From Syntrophomonas zehnderi OL-4 (lineage in GTDB: Bacteria > Bacillota > Syntrophomonadia > Syntrophomonadales > Syntrophomonadaceae): a stretch of DNA of 64,000 bases. The notes below the pieces were generated by a model that was not told the origin of the DNA, ran no database searches, and saw only the letters and a list, made by a program, of their open reading frames with translations. The stretch covers positions 62,001-126,000 of the forward strand of contig NZ_CGIH01000027.1 of the NCBI RefSeq assembly GCF_000983115.1. The letters are read 5' to 3'. This document shows, one piece after another, positions 1-8,232 of the stretch (position 1 is the stretch's first letter; every line of letters begins with the position of its first letter). The position numbers were made by a program, and so were the translations under genes.

Positions 1-105
1 CAGGAGCTTTTGGGACATGTCAAGCTTTCCACCACCCAGATTTATACACATCTGACTAAAGAGAAAATAAAGGCCATATATAACGAAAGCCATCCGCGGA
101 GGTGA
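1..105 (+). CDS. xerC: Tyrosine recombinase XerC, C-terminal fragment
   Basis: Only the last 34 codons are inside the window; the gene starts upstream. The visible part reads [19 protein letters not shown] and then a basic tail. This is the C-terminal box of tyrosine site-specific recombinases, with the LLGH motif and the catalytic tyrosine in QIYTH (Tyr 15 of the fragment). XerC acts with XerD at dif to resolve chromosome dimers. The stop codon lies inside the ribosome-binding site of hslV (GGAGGTGA), so the two are translationally close. The order xerC-hslV-hslU-codY is that of Bacillus subtilis (codV-clpQ-clpY-codY), which favours XerC over other members of the family. Confidence 0.85.
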   Translation, partial: QELLGHVKLSTTQIYTHLTKEKIKAIYNESHPRR

Positions 106-109
106 TTTT

Positions 110-643
110 ATGTTTTCTGCCACGACCATAATCGCAGTAAGAAAAGGACAAGAAACTGCGATAGCCGGTGATGGACAGGTTACATTCGGGCAAAATGCCA
201 TCATGAAAAACAATGCCGTAAAAATTAGAAAACTATACGATGGGCAAGTTTTAGCGGGTTTTGCTGGATCGGTAGCCGATGCATTTACCCTTTTTGGCAA
301 GTTTGAAGATAAACTGCGGGAAAGCGGAGGTAATTTAACCCGTGCAGTCGTTGAAGTAGCTAAAGAATGGCGCAGTGACCGGGTGCTACGTAAACTGGAA
401 GCCCTATTGATCGTAGCTGATAGCCATACTATGTTTATTATTTCCGGTAATGGGGAAATAATTGAGCCGGAAGATGGGATTACGGCGATAGGTTCAGGCG
501 GCAGCTATGCCCTGGCCGCCGCGCGCTCCCTGGCTAGGTTTACTGATTTATCGGCTAGGGACATCGCGTATGAGGCCTTGAAAATTGCTTCGGAAATATG
601 TGTTTATACTAATGACCATATAAACGTTGAAGTATTGGAGTAG
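110..643 (+). CDS. hslV: ATP-dependent protease peptidase subunit HslV (ClpQ)
   Basis: Proteolytic subunit of the HslUV two-component proteasome-like protease; it forms double hexameric rings capped by HslU. The product is 177 aa, normal for the family. The N-terminus [12 protein letters not shown] contains the Thr-Thr pair that becomes the N-terminal nucleophile after removal of the first residues. The stretch [23 protein letters not shown] and the [14 protein letters not shown] segment are family hallmarks. B. subtilis ClpQ uses a serine nucleophile, whereas this protein keeps threonine. The start ATG follows GGAGGTGA with 4-5 nt spacing. Unusually, the partner gene hslU follows only after a 373-nt gap. 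Confidence 0.95.
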   Translation: MFSATTIIAVRKGQETAIAGDGQVTFGQNAIMKNNAVKIRKLYDGQVLAGFAGSVADAFTLFGKFEDKLRESGGNLTRAVVEVAKEWRSDRVLRKLEALLIVADSHTMFIISGNGEIIEPEDGITAIGSGGSYALAAARSLARFTDLSARDIAYEALKIASEICVYTNDHINVEVLE

Positions 644-1016
644 TATTGCCTATAAGTGAAAACCCGGATTTTATCAGACACGATAACAAAGACTTTTCCA
701 GTTTAATTTAACTTTCGAAGTGATTAGTTTATTTAATCCCTAAAACATGATTTGGGACAATAATGTCAGTTCCTATAGTAAATAAGTCCCCTATCCAGGA
801 TATGATTAAAGGGAAGAAACGCAAATCATAAAACATCGGTGTTATCAGTGTCAAAATTCATTTCACTTTGCCTGTGGCATGATTCTTAGCAATAGATCCT
901 ATACTTGATTTGTATATTTTTTTAATAAGATTATGATAGTCTGTCAAAATACCTTAAACCATTGTTAACTGTGCATTTTTCCTTTCCATTACCATATTTA
1001 AAGAGAGGTTATTGAT
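644..1016 (+). other. 373-nt intergenic gap between hslV and hslU
   Basis: No reading frame worth calling is present. A possible sigma-A-type promoter is TTGTAT (910-915) and TATGAT (932-937) with 16-nt spacing, which would give hslU and codY their own transcript. The ribosome-binding site AGAGAGG of hslU lies at 1002-1008. The rest is AT-rich with no clear terminator or repeat. hslV and hslU are usually separated by a few bases, so the gap itself is unusual. Confidence 0.4.
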
Positions 1017-2420
1017 TTGAAAAACAGTCTTACCCCTAAACAGATTGTGGAAGAATTGGATAAGCATATTATCGGGCAAAATGCAGCCAAAAAGGCTGTG
1101 GCTATTGCATTGCGCAACCGATACCGGCGCAAGCTTTTACCGGAGGAGCTCAGTGAGGAAATATATCCCAAAAACATTATCATGATTGGCCCTACTGGAG
1201 TGGGAAAAACAGAGATTGCCAGACGGCTGGCCAAAATGGTTAAAGCTCCGTTTATCAAGGTAGAGGCCAGCAAATTTACTGAAGTCGGCTATGTGGGGCG
1301 GGACGTGGATTCCATGGTACGGGATTTGGTTGAAACCGCCATTCGCATGATAAAACAAGAAAAACTAGAGGAGGTGGAAGACAAAGGACGCATACTTGCC
1401 GAAGAAAGGATTGTGGACTACATATTGCCCTTGCCCAAACGAAAAAATCGCAACATAAAAAACCCCTGGGATCTTTTTATGGGTTCGAACCAGGAAGCTG
1501 ATTCCCGGGAAGAAGGCTTCGATCAACGTATTCAAGAGGTCGAACAAAAACGGGAAATCCTTAGGCAGAAGCTAAACCGTTTGGAACTGGAACAGGAGAT
1601 AATCGAAATTGAAACGGAAGAGAAAAATCAATCTTTTATGGAGATTATCTCCGGCTCAGGGGTCGAGGAGATGGGCATAAATATCCAGGAGGCCTTTGGG
1701 GGGCTGCTGCCCAAGACAACTAAAAAACGTAAGGTTACGGTTGAGGAAGCCCGCCGGATATTAACATACGAAGAAGCCCAGCGATTGATTGATATGGATC
1801 AGGTGAAAGGGGAAGCCATCAGACGGGTGGAAGAAGATGGCCTGATATTCTTAGACGAAATTGACAAAATAGCCAGCAAGGAGAGCAATTATGGCCCGGA
1901 TGTTTCCCGCGGTGGTGTTCAGCGTGATATACTGCCGATTGTTGAGGGATCAACGGTTATTACCAAATATGGTCCGGTGAAAACAGATCATATCCTTTTT
2001 ATCGCCGCTGGAGCTTTTCACGTCTGCAAACCTTCGGATCTAATTCCAGAATTGCAGGGGAGATTTCCGATTCGGGTTGAACTGGAAAGCCTGCAAAAGG
2101 AAGACTTAAAAAGGATACTGACTGAGCCTAACAACTCCTTGATAAAGCAGTATGTAGCTCTGTTATCAACGGAAGATTTGGAACTGGTTTTTACCCCGGA
2201 GGCCATAGATTATATTGCGGAAATTGCCTATGAGGTGAATGCCCGGACCGAAAATATTGGTGCCCGGCGCTTACATACGATTATGGAAAAAGTCCTGGAG
2301 GATCTGCTTTTTGAATCAGCCTATATGCATGGCCAAAAAGTAGTTATTGATCGGACGTATGTAGAGCAGAGACTTAAAACAATCGTGGCCAGCGATGATC
2401 TCAGCAGGTACATTTTATAG
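1017..2420 (+). CDS. hslU: ATP-dependent protease ATPase subunit HslU (ClpY)
   Basis: AAA+ unfoldase that feeds substrates to HslV. The 467-aa product has the N-terminal [17 protein letters not shown] motif, Walker A GPTGVGKT (residues 58-65), a variable I-domain of about 110-240 that is rich in charged residues, Walker B LDEIDKIA (279-286) and the sensor/arginine region [18 protein letters not shown]. It ends in RYIL, the C-terminal tail that in HslU enters the HslV pocket to activate the peptidase. The start is TTG with AGAGAGG 8 nt upstream; this gives the usual N-terminus. codY follows after 12 nt. Confidence 0.96.
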   Translation: MKNSLTPKQIVEELDKHIIGQNAAKKAVAIALRNRYRRKLLPEELSEEIYPKNIIMIGPTGVGKTEIARRLAKMVKAPFIKVEASKFTEVGYVGRDVDSMVRDLVETAIRMIKQEKLEEVEDKGRILAEERIVDYILPLPKRKNRNIKNPWDLFMGSNQEADSREEGFDQRIQEVEQKREILRQKLNRLELEQEIIEIETEEKNQSFMEIISGSGVEEMGINIQEAFGGLLPKTTKKRKVTVEEARRILTYEEAQRLIDMDQVKGEAIRRVEEDGLIFLDEIDKIASKESNYGPDVSRGGVQRDILPIVEGSTVITKYGPVKTDHILFIAAGAFHVCKPSDLIPELQGRFPIRVELESLQKEDLKRILTEPNNSLIKQYVALLSTEDLELVFTPEAIDYIAEIAYEVNARTENIGARRLHTIMEKVLEDLLFESAYMHGQKVVIDRTYVEQRLKTIVASDDLSRYIL

Positions 2421-2432
2421 GAGGTTATTTAT

Positions 2433-3215
2433 GTGAAAACAATGTTAGAGAAGTCCCGAGCGATTAACCGCATACTCCAAAAAATCTCAGGGAATCCTGT
2501 TGATTTTTTTGAAATGGCCGAGGTTTTATCAGAAAACATGGAGTGTACGGTATTTATTGTAGGCAGGAGAGGCCACATAATAGGTTATGCATTTGCAGAA
2601 GGAGTACATTGTGCGGAGATAGACCGCTTGATTAATCATGCCGAGCGTTTCCCGGAGAGCTTTAATCAAGAATTACTGAATATTCAGGAAACCAAGAGTA
2701 ATATTACCTTCCAGGACGGACGTAAATGTATTTTCAATATGGATAATCCCAACTGTACGGGCTGCTCCACGCGTATTTGGACTATCTGCCCCAATTTTGG
2801 CGGTGCTAGACGGATAGGGACTTTGATCCTGACTCGTGAAAACAAGCTTTTTACTGATGAGGACATAGTGCTGGCGGAATATGGGACTATAGTTGTAGCC
2901 AATGAAATTATGCGTATGCGCACTGAGCGGATTGAAGAAGATGCTCGTAAAAAAGCATCGGTGCAAATTGCCCTGGCAACCCTATCTTATTCGGAGCGGG
3001 AAGCCATAGAGAGCATTATGGCTGAACTTGATGGTGACGGAGGTTTGCTGGTGGCCAGCAGAATAGCTGACAAAGTAGGTATCACCCGTTCGGTAATCGT
3101 TAGTGCTTTGCGCAAATTTGAAAGTGCCGGGGTGATAGAATCCAGATCACTGGGGATGAAGGGTACACATATCAAAATACTAAACGATTATATTTTTGAC
3201 GAATTAAGAAAATGA
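2433..3215 (+). CDS. codY: GTP-sensing global transcriptional regulator CodY
   Basis: Nutritional repressor that senses GTP and branched-chain amino acids; 260 aa, the family norm (259 in B. subtilis). The N-terminal half is a GAF domain ending in RIGTLILTRENKLFTDEDIVLAEY. After a helical linker comes the C-terminal winged helix: SEREAIESIMAEL, then ASRIADKVGITRSVIVSALRKFESAGVIESRS, with the recognition helix in the last block. The start is GTG at 2433, 8 nt behind AGGAGG; an overlapping ATG at 2431 is followed at once by TGA and cannot be used. The GAF domain carries four cysteines, C99, C108, C111 and C119, in a C-x8-C-x2-C-x7-C spacing, which is unusual compared with the B. subtilis protein. 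It closes the hsl-codY unit before a terminator. Confidence 0.96.
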   Translation: MKTMLEKSRAINRILQKISGNPVDFFEMAEVLSENMECTVFIVGRRGHIIGYAFAEGVHCAEIDRLINHAERFPESFNQELLNIQETKSNITFQDGRKCIFNMDNPNCTGCSTRIWTICPNFGGARRIGTLILTRENKLFTDEDIVLAEYGTIVVANEIMRMRTERIEEDARKKASVQIALATLSYSEREAIESIMAELDGDGGLLVASRIADKVGITRSVIVSALRKFESAGVIESRSLGMKGTHIKILNDYIFDELRK

Positions 3216-3574
3216 ATTTCACAAAATACCGGGCAAGAAGCACTATTTGGTTTAGGTCAAGATATTAAATTTGGAGCGTAAATCATGTATAAATCAAAGA
3301 TAATTAAATAAATACAAACCTTCAAAAATAGAAGCCGAAGGTAGGATTTGAACGATTACTGGCATTTACGAGGAGTGAGCCGGCTGCCGATTTCAAATTT
3401 ACCAAGTCAATATTTTCGTTGGGTTATTTATTTGGAAAAAGCAGACTAGCCTTTAGGTTAGTCTGCTTTTCGATAAAATTAAGAGAAAATCATGATAATT
3501 TAGACAAAAAATTCTAAGCAAAAAGAGGAATTACTGTAAAGGGAGGAGAAACTATAAAAGCTAATGAGCATGAA
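3216..3574 (+). other. 359-nt gap between codY and flgB
   Basis: Holds the codY-unit terminator (3436-3470) and the untranslated leader of the flagellar operon. At 3337-3400 there is a GC-richer segment bounded by the inverted pair ATTTGAA (3346-3352) and TTCAAAT (3392-3398), possibly structured RNA; I could not match it to a known riboswitch class. No clear sigma-D (TAAA / GCCGATAT) promoter is seen ahead of flgB. A strong GGGAGGAG site at 3541-3548 has no ATG/GTG/TTG of the flgB frame at normal spacing. Confidence 0.4.
3436..3470 (+). terminator. Intrinsic terminator after codY
   Basis: Stem AAAAGCAGACTAGCC / GGTTAGTCTGCTTTT around the loop TTTA: 15 pairs with one G-T wobble, ending in a run of T. 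It separates hslVU-codY from the flagellar operon. Confidence 0.9.
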
Positions 3575-4015
3575 ATGGGAAGTGATGAGATGTTAAACAG
3601 TATACTAAATAACCGCACCCAGTTAATTCTAAACAAATCCATGGACGCGGCCAGTTTAAGAAACGAGGTTATTGCCCATAACATAGCCAACGTAAATACA
3701 CCCAAGTTTAAACGTAGTGAGGTTTTGTTCGAGGACAAGATGAAAAAAATACTATCTGGAAACATTAACCAGGATAAGCTTAGCTGCACCAATCCCCGGC
3801 ATATGCAAATTAATCAGACGGGCTTAAACCTAAAAGAATACCAGCCCGATATAAAAAAGCTAAATGATTTGAGCTATCGTAACGATGAAAATAATGTGGA
3901 CATTGATGTTGAAAATGCTAACCTAACCAAAAACAAGATTTACTATGATTCAGTCAGCCAAAGTATGAGCAACGAAATCAAACTGCTGAGGATGGCAATT
4001 GTTGGAAGGGGGTAG
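3575..4015 (+). CDS. flgB: Flagellar basal-body rod protein FlgB
   Basis: Proximal rod subunit, first gene of the fla/che superoperon. The protein has the conserved N-terminal rod/hook signature ASLRNEVIAHNIANVNTPKFKRSEVLFED, a middle region with NDENNVDIDVENANLTKNKIYYDSVSQSM typical of FlgB, and the C-terminal helix NEIKLLRMAIVGRG. The start is uncertain: ATG at 3575 has no good ribosome-binding site, while ATG at 3590 (reading MLNSILNNR) fits the family length better. The strong GGGAGGAG site at 3541 faces ATA at 3554 in this frame. The stop is certain. flgC follows after 4 nt. Confidence 0.93.
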   Translation: MGSDEMLNSILNNRTQLILNKSMDAASLRNEVIAHNIANVNTPKFKRSEVLFEDKMKKILSGNINQDKLSCTNPRHMQINQTGLNLKEYQPDIKKLNDLSYRNDENNVDIDVENANLTKNKIYYDSVSQSMSNEIKLLRMAIVGRG

Positions 4016-4019
4016 TTAA

Positions 4020-4472
4020 GTGAAATTTCTAAGCAGTATAGATGTCAGTGCTTCCGGTTTGACCGCCCAACGGCTTAAAATGGATACTATCGCCAGTAAT
4101 ATGGCCAATGTTGAAACCACCAGGGTTAGCGGAGGTCAAGGGCCGTATCGGCGCCAGGTGGTAGTGCTGGAAACCCAGCCACCTAAAATTTCTCGTCCCT
4201 TTAAAGGGGTGCTGCAGAACGAAATCGATGCTCTTACCGGGGTCAGGGTCAAAGAAATCCGCGAGTTGGATGATAACGAGGCTCCGTTTAGGAAGGTCTA
4301 CGATCCTTCTCACCCGGATGCGGATGCTGCAGGGTATGTGAACTACCCCAACGTTAATGTGGTGGAAGAAATGATAAACATGATAGCCGCAACCAGAGCT
4401 TATGAAGCCAATGCCAAGGTTATAGAATCTACGCGCAGTATGGCCTTAAGAGCCCTGGATATTGGAAGATAG
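4020..4472 (+). CDS. flgC: Flagellar basal-body rod protein FlgC
   Basis: Proximal rod subunit of 150 aa. The N-terminus MKFLSSIDVSASGLTAQRLKMDTIASNMANVETTR is the rod-family coiled-coil plus NxANxxTTR motif. The C-terminus NVVEEMINMIAATRAYEANAKVIESTRSMALRALDIGR is the matching C-terminal helix seen across FlgC/FlgG/FlgE. The start is GTG, 7 nt after GGAAGGGGG at the end of flgB, which indicates coupling. fliE follows after 10 nt. The B. subtilis order flgB-flgC-fliE is kept. Confidence 0.96.
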   Translation: MKFLSSIDVSASGLTAQRLKMDTIASNMANVETTRVSGGQGPYRRQVVVLETQPPKISRPFKGVLQNEIDALTGVRVKEIRELDDNEAPFRKVYDPSHPDADAAGYVNYPNVNVVEEMINMIAATRAYEANAKVIESTRSMALRALDIGR

Positions 4473-4482
4473 GAGCGTTGAA

Positions 4483-4782
4483 ATGATTATTAACGATGTA
4501 AGCAGTAGACCTCTCTTACTGAACGCATCCCCTCCTGAGACCCAGCCCGGTCAAAATAATCAGCCCGGCTTTATCGACTATCTGAAGGGCGCACTAGGCG
4601 AGGTGGATGCCCTGCAGAAAGAAGCTGCCGCCAATGCGGAAAAGCTGGCCTTAGGTGATGAAAGTTATCTGCATAATACCATTATTTCTTATGAAAAAGC
4701 CACCCTGGCCTTGCAATTAACGATTGAAGTTAGAAACAGGATGGTGGAAGCCTATCAGGATATAATGCGGATGCAGATGTAA
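4483..4782 (+). CDS. fliE: Flagellar hook-basal body protein FliE
   Basis: Small adaptor between the MS ring and the rod. From ATG 4483 the product is 99 aa, beginning MIINDVSSRP; this start follows AGGAG (4471-4475) by 7 nt, so I prefer it to in-frame codons further upstream. The C-terminal half FIDYLKGALGEVDALQKEAAANAEKLALGDESYLHNTIISYEKATLALQLTIEVRNRMVEAYQDIMRMQM matches the FliE core, with the conserved ALQLTxxVRNKxxEAYQEIMRM-type ending. fliF begins 28 nt downstream. Confidence 0.94.
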   Translation: MIINDVSSRPLLLNASPPETQPGQNNQPGFIDYLKGALGEVDALQKEAAANAEKLALGDESYLHNTIISYEKATLALQLTIEVRNRMVEAYQDIMRMQM

Positions 4783-4810
4783 ATACTATGATGTGTTGGG
4801 GAGTTAATGG

Positions 4811-6442
4811 ATGGAAACTTTTGTTGCGAACGTTAGGTCAGGAGCGGCCAAGATCCAAGCGACATGGCAAAAGCTTGGCCTGAATCAGAAATTGCTGATT
4901 GGTGGGGCTGCCCTGATGATAATAGTTGCCTTGGTTTTTCTAATCAAGGGAACGGGCACCAAATACGAAGTGCTATATACAGAATTGGATTCTAAAGATG
5001 CAGCCGCAGTGACTGCAAAATTAGATGAGTACAAAACCCCCTATGAACTACAGGATAATGGATCAACCATCCTAGTCGATCCGGACGTTAAGTACAAAAC
5101 CCGTCTTAAACTGGCAGGTGACAACCTGCCCCGCAGCGAGACCGGGTTTGAGTTGTTTCAGAAGAACAATTATGGAGAAACCCAGAGTGACAAGAAAGTT
5201 AAATATCAGGTGGCTTTGCAGGGGGAATTGGCCCGTACCATACAAAGCCTCGATAAAGTAAAATCAGCCCGGGTGCATTTGGTTATCCCGGAAAAAACCC
5301 TCTATACTGAAAAAGAAGAACCGCCCAGCGCCTCGGTAGCTATAACGACCAAAGACGGCGAGACCTTGACTGGCAAGGAAATAAAGGGCATCGTCAACCT
5401 TATTGCCAATTCCGTGGCAGGTTTAAGCCCGGAAAAAGTCGTGGTTATTGATCATAATGGCAACCTTATCTCCCAAAACCTGCCGGGGGAAGGAACCTCT
5501 ACCGAAACCCTGCAGAGCCAGTTGGCCATGAAAAAAGCCTTTGAGTTGGAAAAACAACAGGCTATCCAAAGCATGCTGGATCTTACCCTGGGAAAAAACA
5601 ATTCGGTGGTTCGGGTAAGTGCGGAGCTTGATTTTAGCAACAAGCAGGAAAAAAGTGAACAGTACAGCCATGATCCTGATGGCCCTTTTACCCGCAGTGA
5701 GCATCTTTTAAGGGAGTCCACTACCAGTACCACTAATCCTGTTGAGGGCGTGCCAGGAACTGACACCAACATAACCCAGTATACCCAGGTAAACACAGCT
5801 CCAACCACTTCCACCTCGGATAAAAGTGATACGACCCGCAATTACGAAATAAATCGCAAGGATACGATTATTGATTACGCCGCGGGTGATACCAAATACG
5901 ATTACTTAACAGTCTCGGTTCTGGTAAATAATGATGGTACCACTCAGTCCAAGTTAGGCGATACCGAGGAAGAGAAGATAGAAAAGATCAGAAATATAGT
6001 GGCCACGGCTTGCGGTCTGCGTGAAAACCGCAAAGATGAGACCGTCAGGCTAAATGACAATATTTCGGTTGCTTTTATTGATTTTTATACCGAGCCGGTT
6101 CCGGAACCGGCCCAAGGCATCAAGAAAATGTTGACATCACCATATGCACCACTGCTGTTTGCCATCCTGATACTGTTAGTTGTGCTTTTAACTTGGCTGC
6201 TTCTGTATAAACGCAGGAAAGCTGCCCAAGAGGAAGCGGCTGCCCGCGAAGCGGAAATGTTGGCCGACTTCGAATCGGTGGTACAGGATGATATAGATAT
6301 GGCAGAAATCCTGGAGAAGAATCTAACCCCGGAAGAAAGAGAAAAACAACGTATCCGTAAGGAAATAGACAGAATCATAGATAACAGTCCTGAAAATGCG
6401 GCCCAGGTCATTAAAACCTGGTTGATGGAAGATCTGAGGTGA
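4811..6442 (+). CDS. fliF: Flagellar MS-ring protein FliF
   Basis: Membrane/supramembrane ring protein on which the rod and C-ring assemble; 543 aa. It has an N-terminal cytoplasmic segment, a membrane helix at about residues 28-46 (LLIGGAALMIIVALVFLI), ring-building motifs, and the motif KVKSARVHLVIPEKTLYTEKEEPPSASV. A Thr/Ser-rich periplasmic segment (about 300-345) follows. A second membrane helix lies at about 447-467 (LLFAILILLVVLLTWLLLY), before a charged cytoplasmic tail that binds FliG. It ends 4 nt before fliG. The start is ATG 4811; the overlapping ATG at 4807 is out of frame. Confidence 0.96.
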   Translation: METFVANVRSGAAKIQATWQKLGLNQKLLIGGAALMIIVALVFLIKGTGTKYEVLYTELDSKDAAAVTAKLDEYKTPYELQDNGSTILVDPDVKYKTRLKLAGDNLPRSETGFELFQKNNYGETQSDKKVKYQVALQGELARTIQSLDKVKSARVHLVIPEKTLYTEKEEPPSASVAITTKDGETLTGKEIKGIVNLIANSVAGLSPEKVVVIDHNGNLISQNLPGEGTSTETLQSQLAMKKAFELEKQQAIQSMLDLTLGKNNSVVRVSAELDFSNKQEKSEQYSHDPDGPFTRSEHLLRESTTSTTNPVEGVPGTDTNITQYTQVNTAPTTSTSDKSDTTRNYEINRKDTIIDYAAGDTKYDYLTVSVLVNNDGTTQSKLGDTEEEKIEKIRNIVATACGLRENRKDETVRLNDNISVAFIDFYTEPVPEPAQGIKKMLTSPYAPLLFAILILLVVLLTWLLLYKRRKAAQEEAAAREAEMLADFESVVQDDIDMAEILEKNLTPEEREKQRIRKEIDRIIDNSPENAAQVIKTWLMEDLR

Positions 6443-6446
6443 TGTT

Positions 6447-7457
6447 ATGGCAACCGTTAAACCATTAAACGGCAAACAAAAGGCAGCTAATTTTCTGGTG
6501 TTTCTGGGGCCGGAAAAGTCTGCCCGTTTATTAAAGTACATGAATGAAGAGGAAACAGAACAATTAACCCTGGAGATTGCCAACCTTAGGAAGGTTTCCA
6601 CCGATAAGATGGATGAGATCTTTAGGGAGTTTTTCGAAATGTGCCTGGCCAATGAGTTTATTGGTCAGGGCGGCATTGAGTATGCCAAAGAGGTTCTGGA
6701 AAAGGCGTACGGTCAGGAAAAAACCATGGAAATTATTGGTAGAATTTCCGCATCATTGCAGGTGCGACCCTTTGATTTCATTCGTAAGGCCGAGCCTACC
6801 CAGCTACTTAACTTTATTCAAAGCGAGCATCCCCAGACTATAGCTTTGATATTAGCTTATCTGGAGCCGGAAAAAGCCTCGGCGGTACTGTCGGCATTAC
6901 CCCCTGAGCGTCAGGCTGAAGTTGCCAAACGTATTGCCATAATGGACACCACCTCGCCTGATGTAATTAAAGAAGTGGAGAGGGTCTTGGAGAGAAAACT
7001 ATCCTCTATTGCTCCCCAGGAAATGCGCGTGGCCGGCGGTGTCAAATCAGTTGTGGAGATTATCAACCGGGTTGACCGCGCCACCGAAAAAACGATCATG
7101 GAATCTCTGGAAGTACAGGATCCCGAATTGGCCGAAGAAATCAAGAAACTCATGTTTGTATTTGAAGATATTGTTATTATTGATGACCGCTCCGTGCAAA
7201 GGGTATTGCGGGAGGTTGAGAGTCAGGATATGGCTCTGGCTCTCAAAGGAGCCAGCAATGAAGTGTCCCAGAAGATCTATTCAAACATGTCATCTCGGGC
7301 AGCCGATATGCTGCGGGAAGACATAGAATTCATGGGGCCGGTGCGTCTGCGTGATGTGGAAGAAGCGCAACAGCGTATTGTTAATGTTATCCGCCGCCTC
7401 GAAGATGCAGGTGAAATAGTAGTATCCAGAGGTCAAGGAGATGAAGTAATTGTCTAA
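6447..7457 (+). CDS. fliG: Flagellar motor switch protein FliG
   Basis: C-ring protein that couples MotA/B torque to rotation and joins the ring to FliF; 336 aa, normal. The N-terminal domain begins with GKQKAANFLVFLGPEKSARLLKYMNEEETEQL. The middle domain includes FLKFIQSEHPQ-type sequence (LLNFIQSEHPQTIALILAYLEPEKASAVLSALP, an EHPQ motif). The C-terminal torque helix carries MFVFEDIVIIDDRSVQRVLREV, with the charged residues used in stator contact. fliH overlaps its 3' end by 8 nt, indicating translational coupling. Confidence 0.97.
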   Translation: MATVKPLNGKQKAANFLVFLGPEKSARLLKYMNEEETEQLTLEIANLRKVSTDKMDEIFREFFEMCLANEFIGQGGIEYAKEVLEKAYGQEKTMEIIGRISASLQVRPFDFIRKAEPTQLLNFIQSEHPQTIALILAYLEPEKASAVLSALPPERQAEVAKRIAIMDTTSPDVIKEVERVLERKLSSIAPQEMRVAGGVKSVVEIINRVDRATEKTIMESLEVQDPELAEEIKKLMFVFEDIVIIDDRSVQRVLREVESQDMALALKGASNEVSQKIYSNMSSRAADMLREDIEFMGPVRLRDVEEAQQRIVNVIRRLEDAGEIVVSRGQGDEVIV

Positions 7458-8232
7458 AATTATTAAAAACTCTGATCTAATACTAACTCACCCTAAAATA
7501 ATAGAGGTGCAAATAGAAAGCCCGCTAGAAACGGCGGCATCATTAGAGCCTCAGGAAGATCCCCTGGAAAAAATTAAGGCAGAAAGCCAGAGTATTTTAG
7601 TCGAGACGGAACAAATCGTTTTGGACTTACTGGAAAAAGCCCGGGCTGAAGCCAGGAATATTATCAGCACTGCCCAGGAAGAAGCCGACCATGTGCGGGC
7701 TCAGGTCTTTGAAGAGTCTAAAGCAATACGCGAAGAATCAGCTAAACAAGGCTATGCAGAAGGTCTGAAACGAGCCCAGGAGGAGATTGAGGCCGATCGG
7801 CAAATGGCTATGGAGCAGGCTCAAATCATAGTAGAGGACGGCCGCCGTTTAAAACATGAAATGCTGAGCAATGCAGAAGGGGATATGGTGCGCCTGGTTC
7901 TGGCTATTGCCAGAAAAGTGGTGGTGGCTGATCTTAGTATTCAGCCGGAAGCCATTACCAGCATTGTCCGTGAGGCTATTACTAACCTTGATAATCCGGA
8001 TTCTGTAAAGGTATATGTTAATCCCGAGGATATGCATGCTCTGGTAGAATCACTCGACTGGGAAGGCTTGACTGAGATAGGCAGCCGGGAAGTTGAGGTC
8101 GAGGTTAAAGGCGATAAAAGAATTTGCCGGGGCGGATGTGTCGTTGAATCATCCGGCGGCATGGTGGATGCCCGCCTGGAAAAACGCCTGGATGCGGTTG
8201 AAAATATGATGTTGGATGTAGTCAATGAATAA
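7450..8232 (+). CDS. fliH: Flagellar assembly protein FliH
   Basis: Negative regulator and stator-like partner of the FliI export ATPase; it tethers FliI to the C-ring. The product is 260 aa. A long Glu/Ala/Arg-rich coiled-coil region covers about residues 40-140. The C-terminal domain (about 140-255) includes VRLVLAIARKVVVADL and ends in a globular region with GGCVVESSGGMVDARLEKRLDAVENMML, shared with the E/H subunits of V-type ATPases. The start is TTG inside the end of fliG, with AAGGAG (7436-7441) upstream. It overlaps fliI by 8 nt. Confidence 0.9.
   Translation: MSKIIKNSDLILTHPKIIEVQIESPLETAASLEPQEDPLEKIKAESQSILVETEQIVLDLLEKARAEARNIISTAQEEADHVRAQVFEESKAIREESAKQGYAEGLKRAQEEIEADRQMAMEQAQIIVEDGRRLKHEMLSNAEGDMVRLVLAIARKVVVADLSIQPEAITSIVREAITNLDNPDSVKVYVNPEDMHALVESLDWEGLTEIGSREVEVEVKGDKRICRGGCVVESSGGMVDARLEKRLDAVENMMLDVVNE

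Noticed and set aside
3337-3400. tRNA-like or riboswitch-like sequence before flgB
   Set aside because: The piece GGATTTGAAC on the plus strand looks like the T arm of a tRNA read on the minus strand, but the anticodon and D arms and the acceptor stem cannot be formed. The c-di-GMP riboswitch (GEMM) core motifs are also missing.
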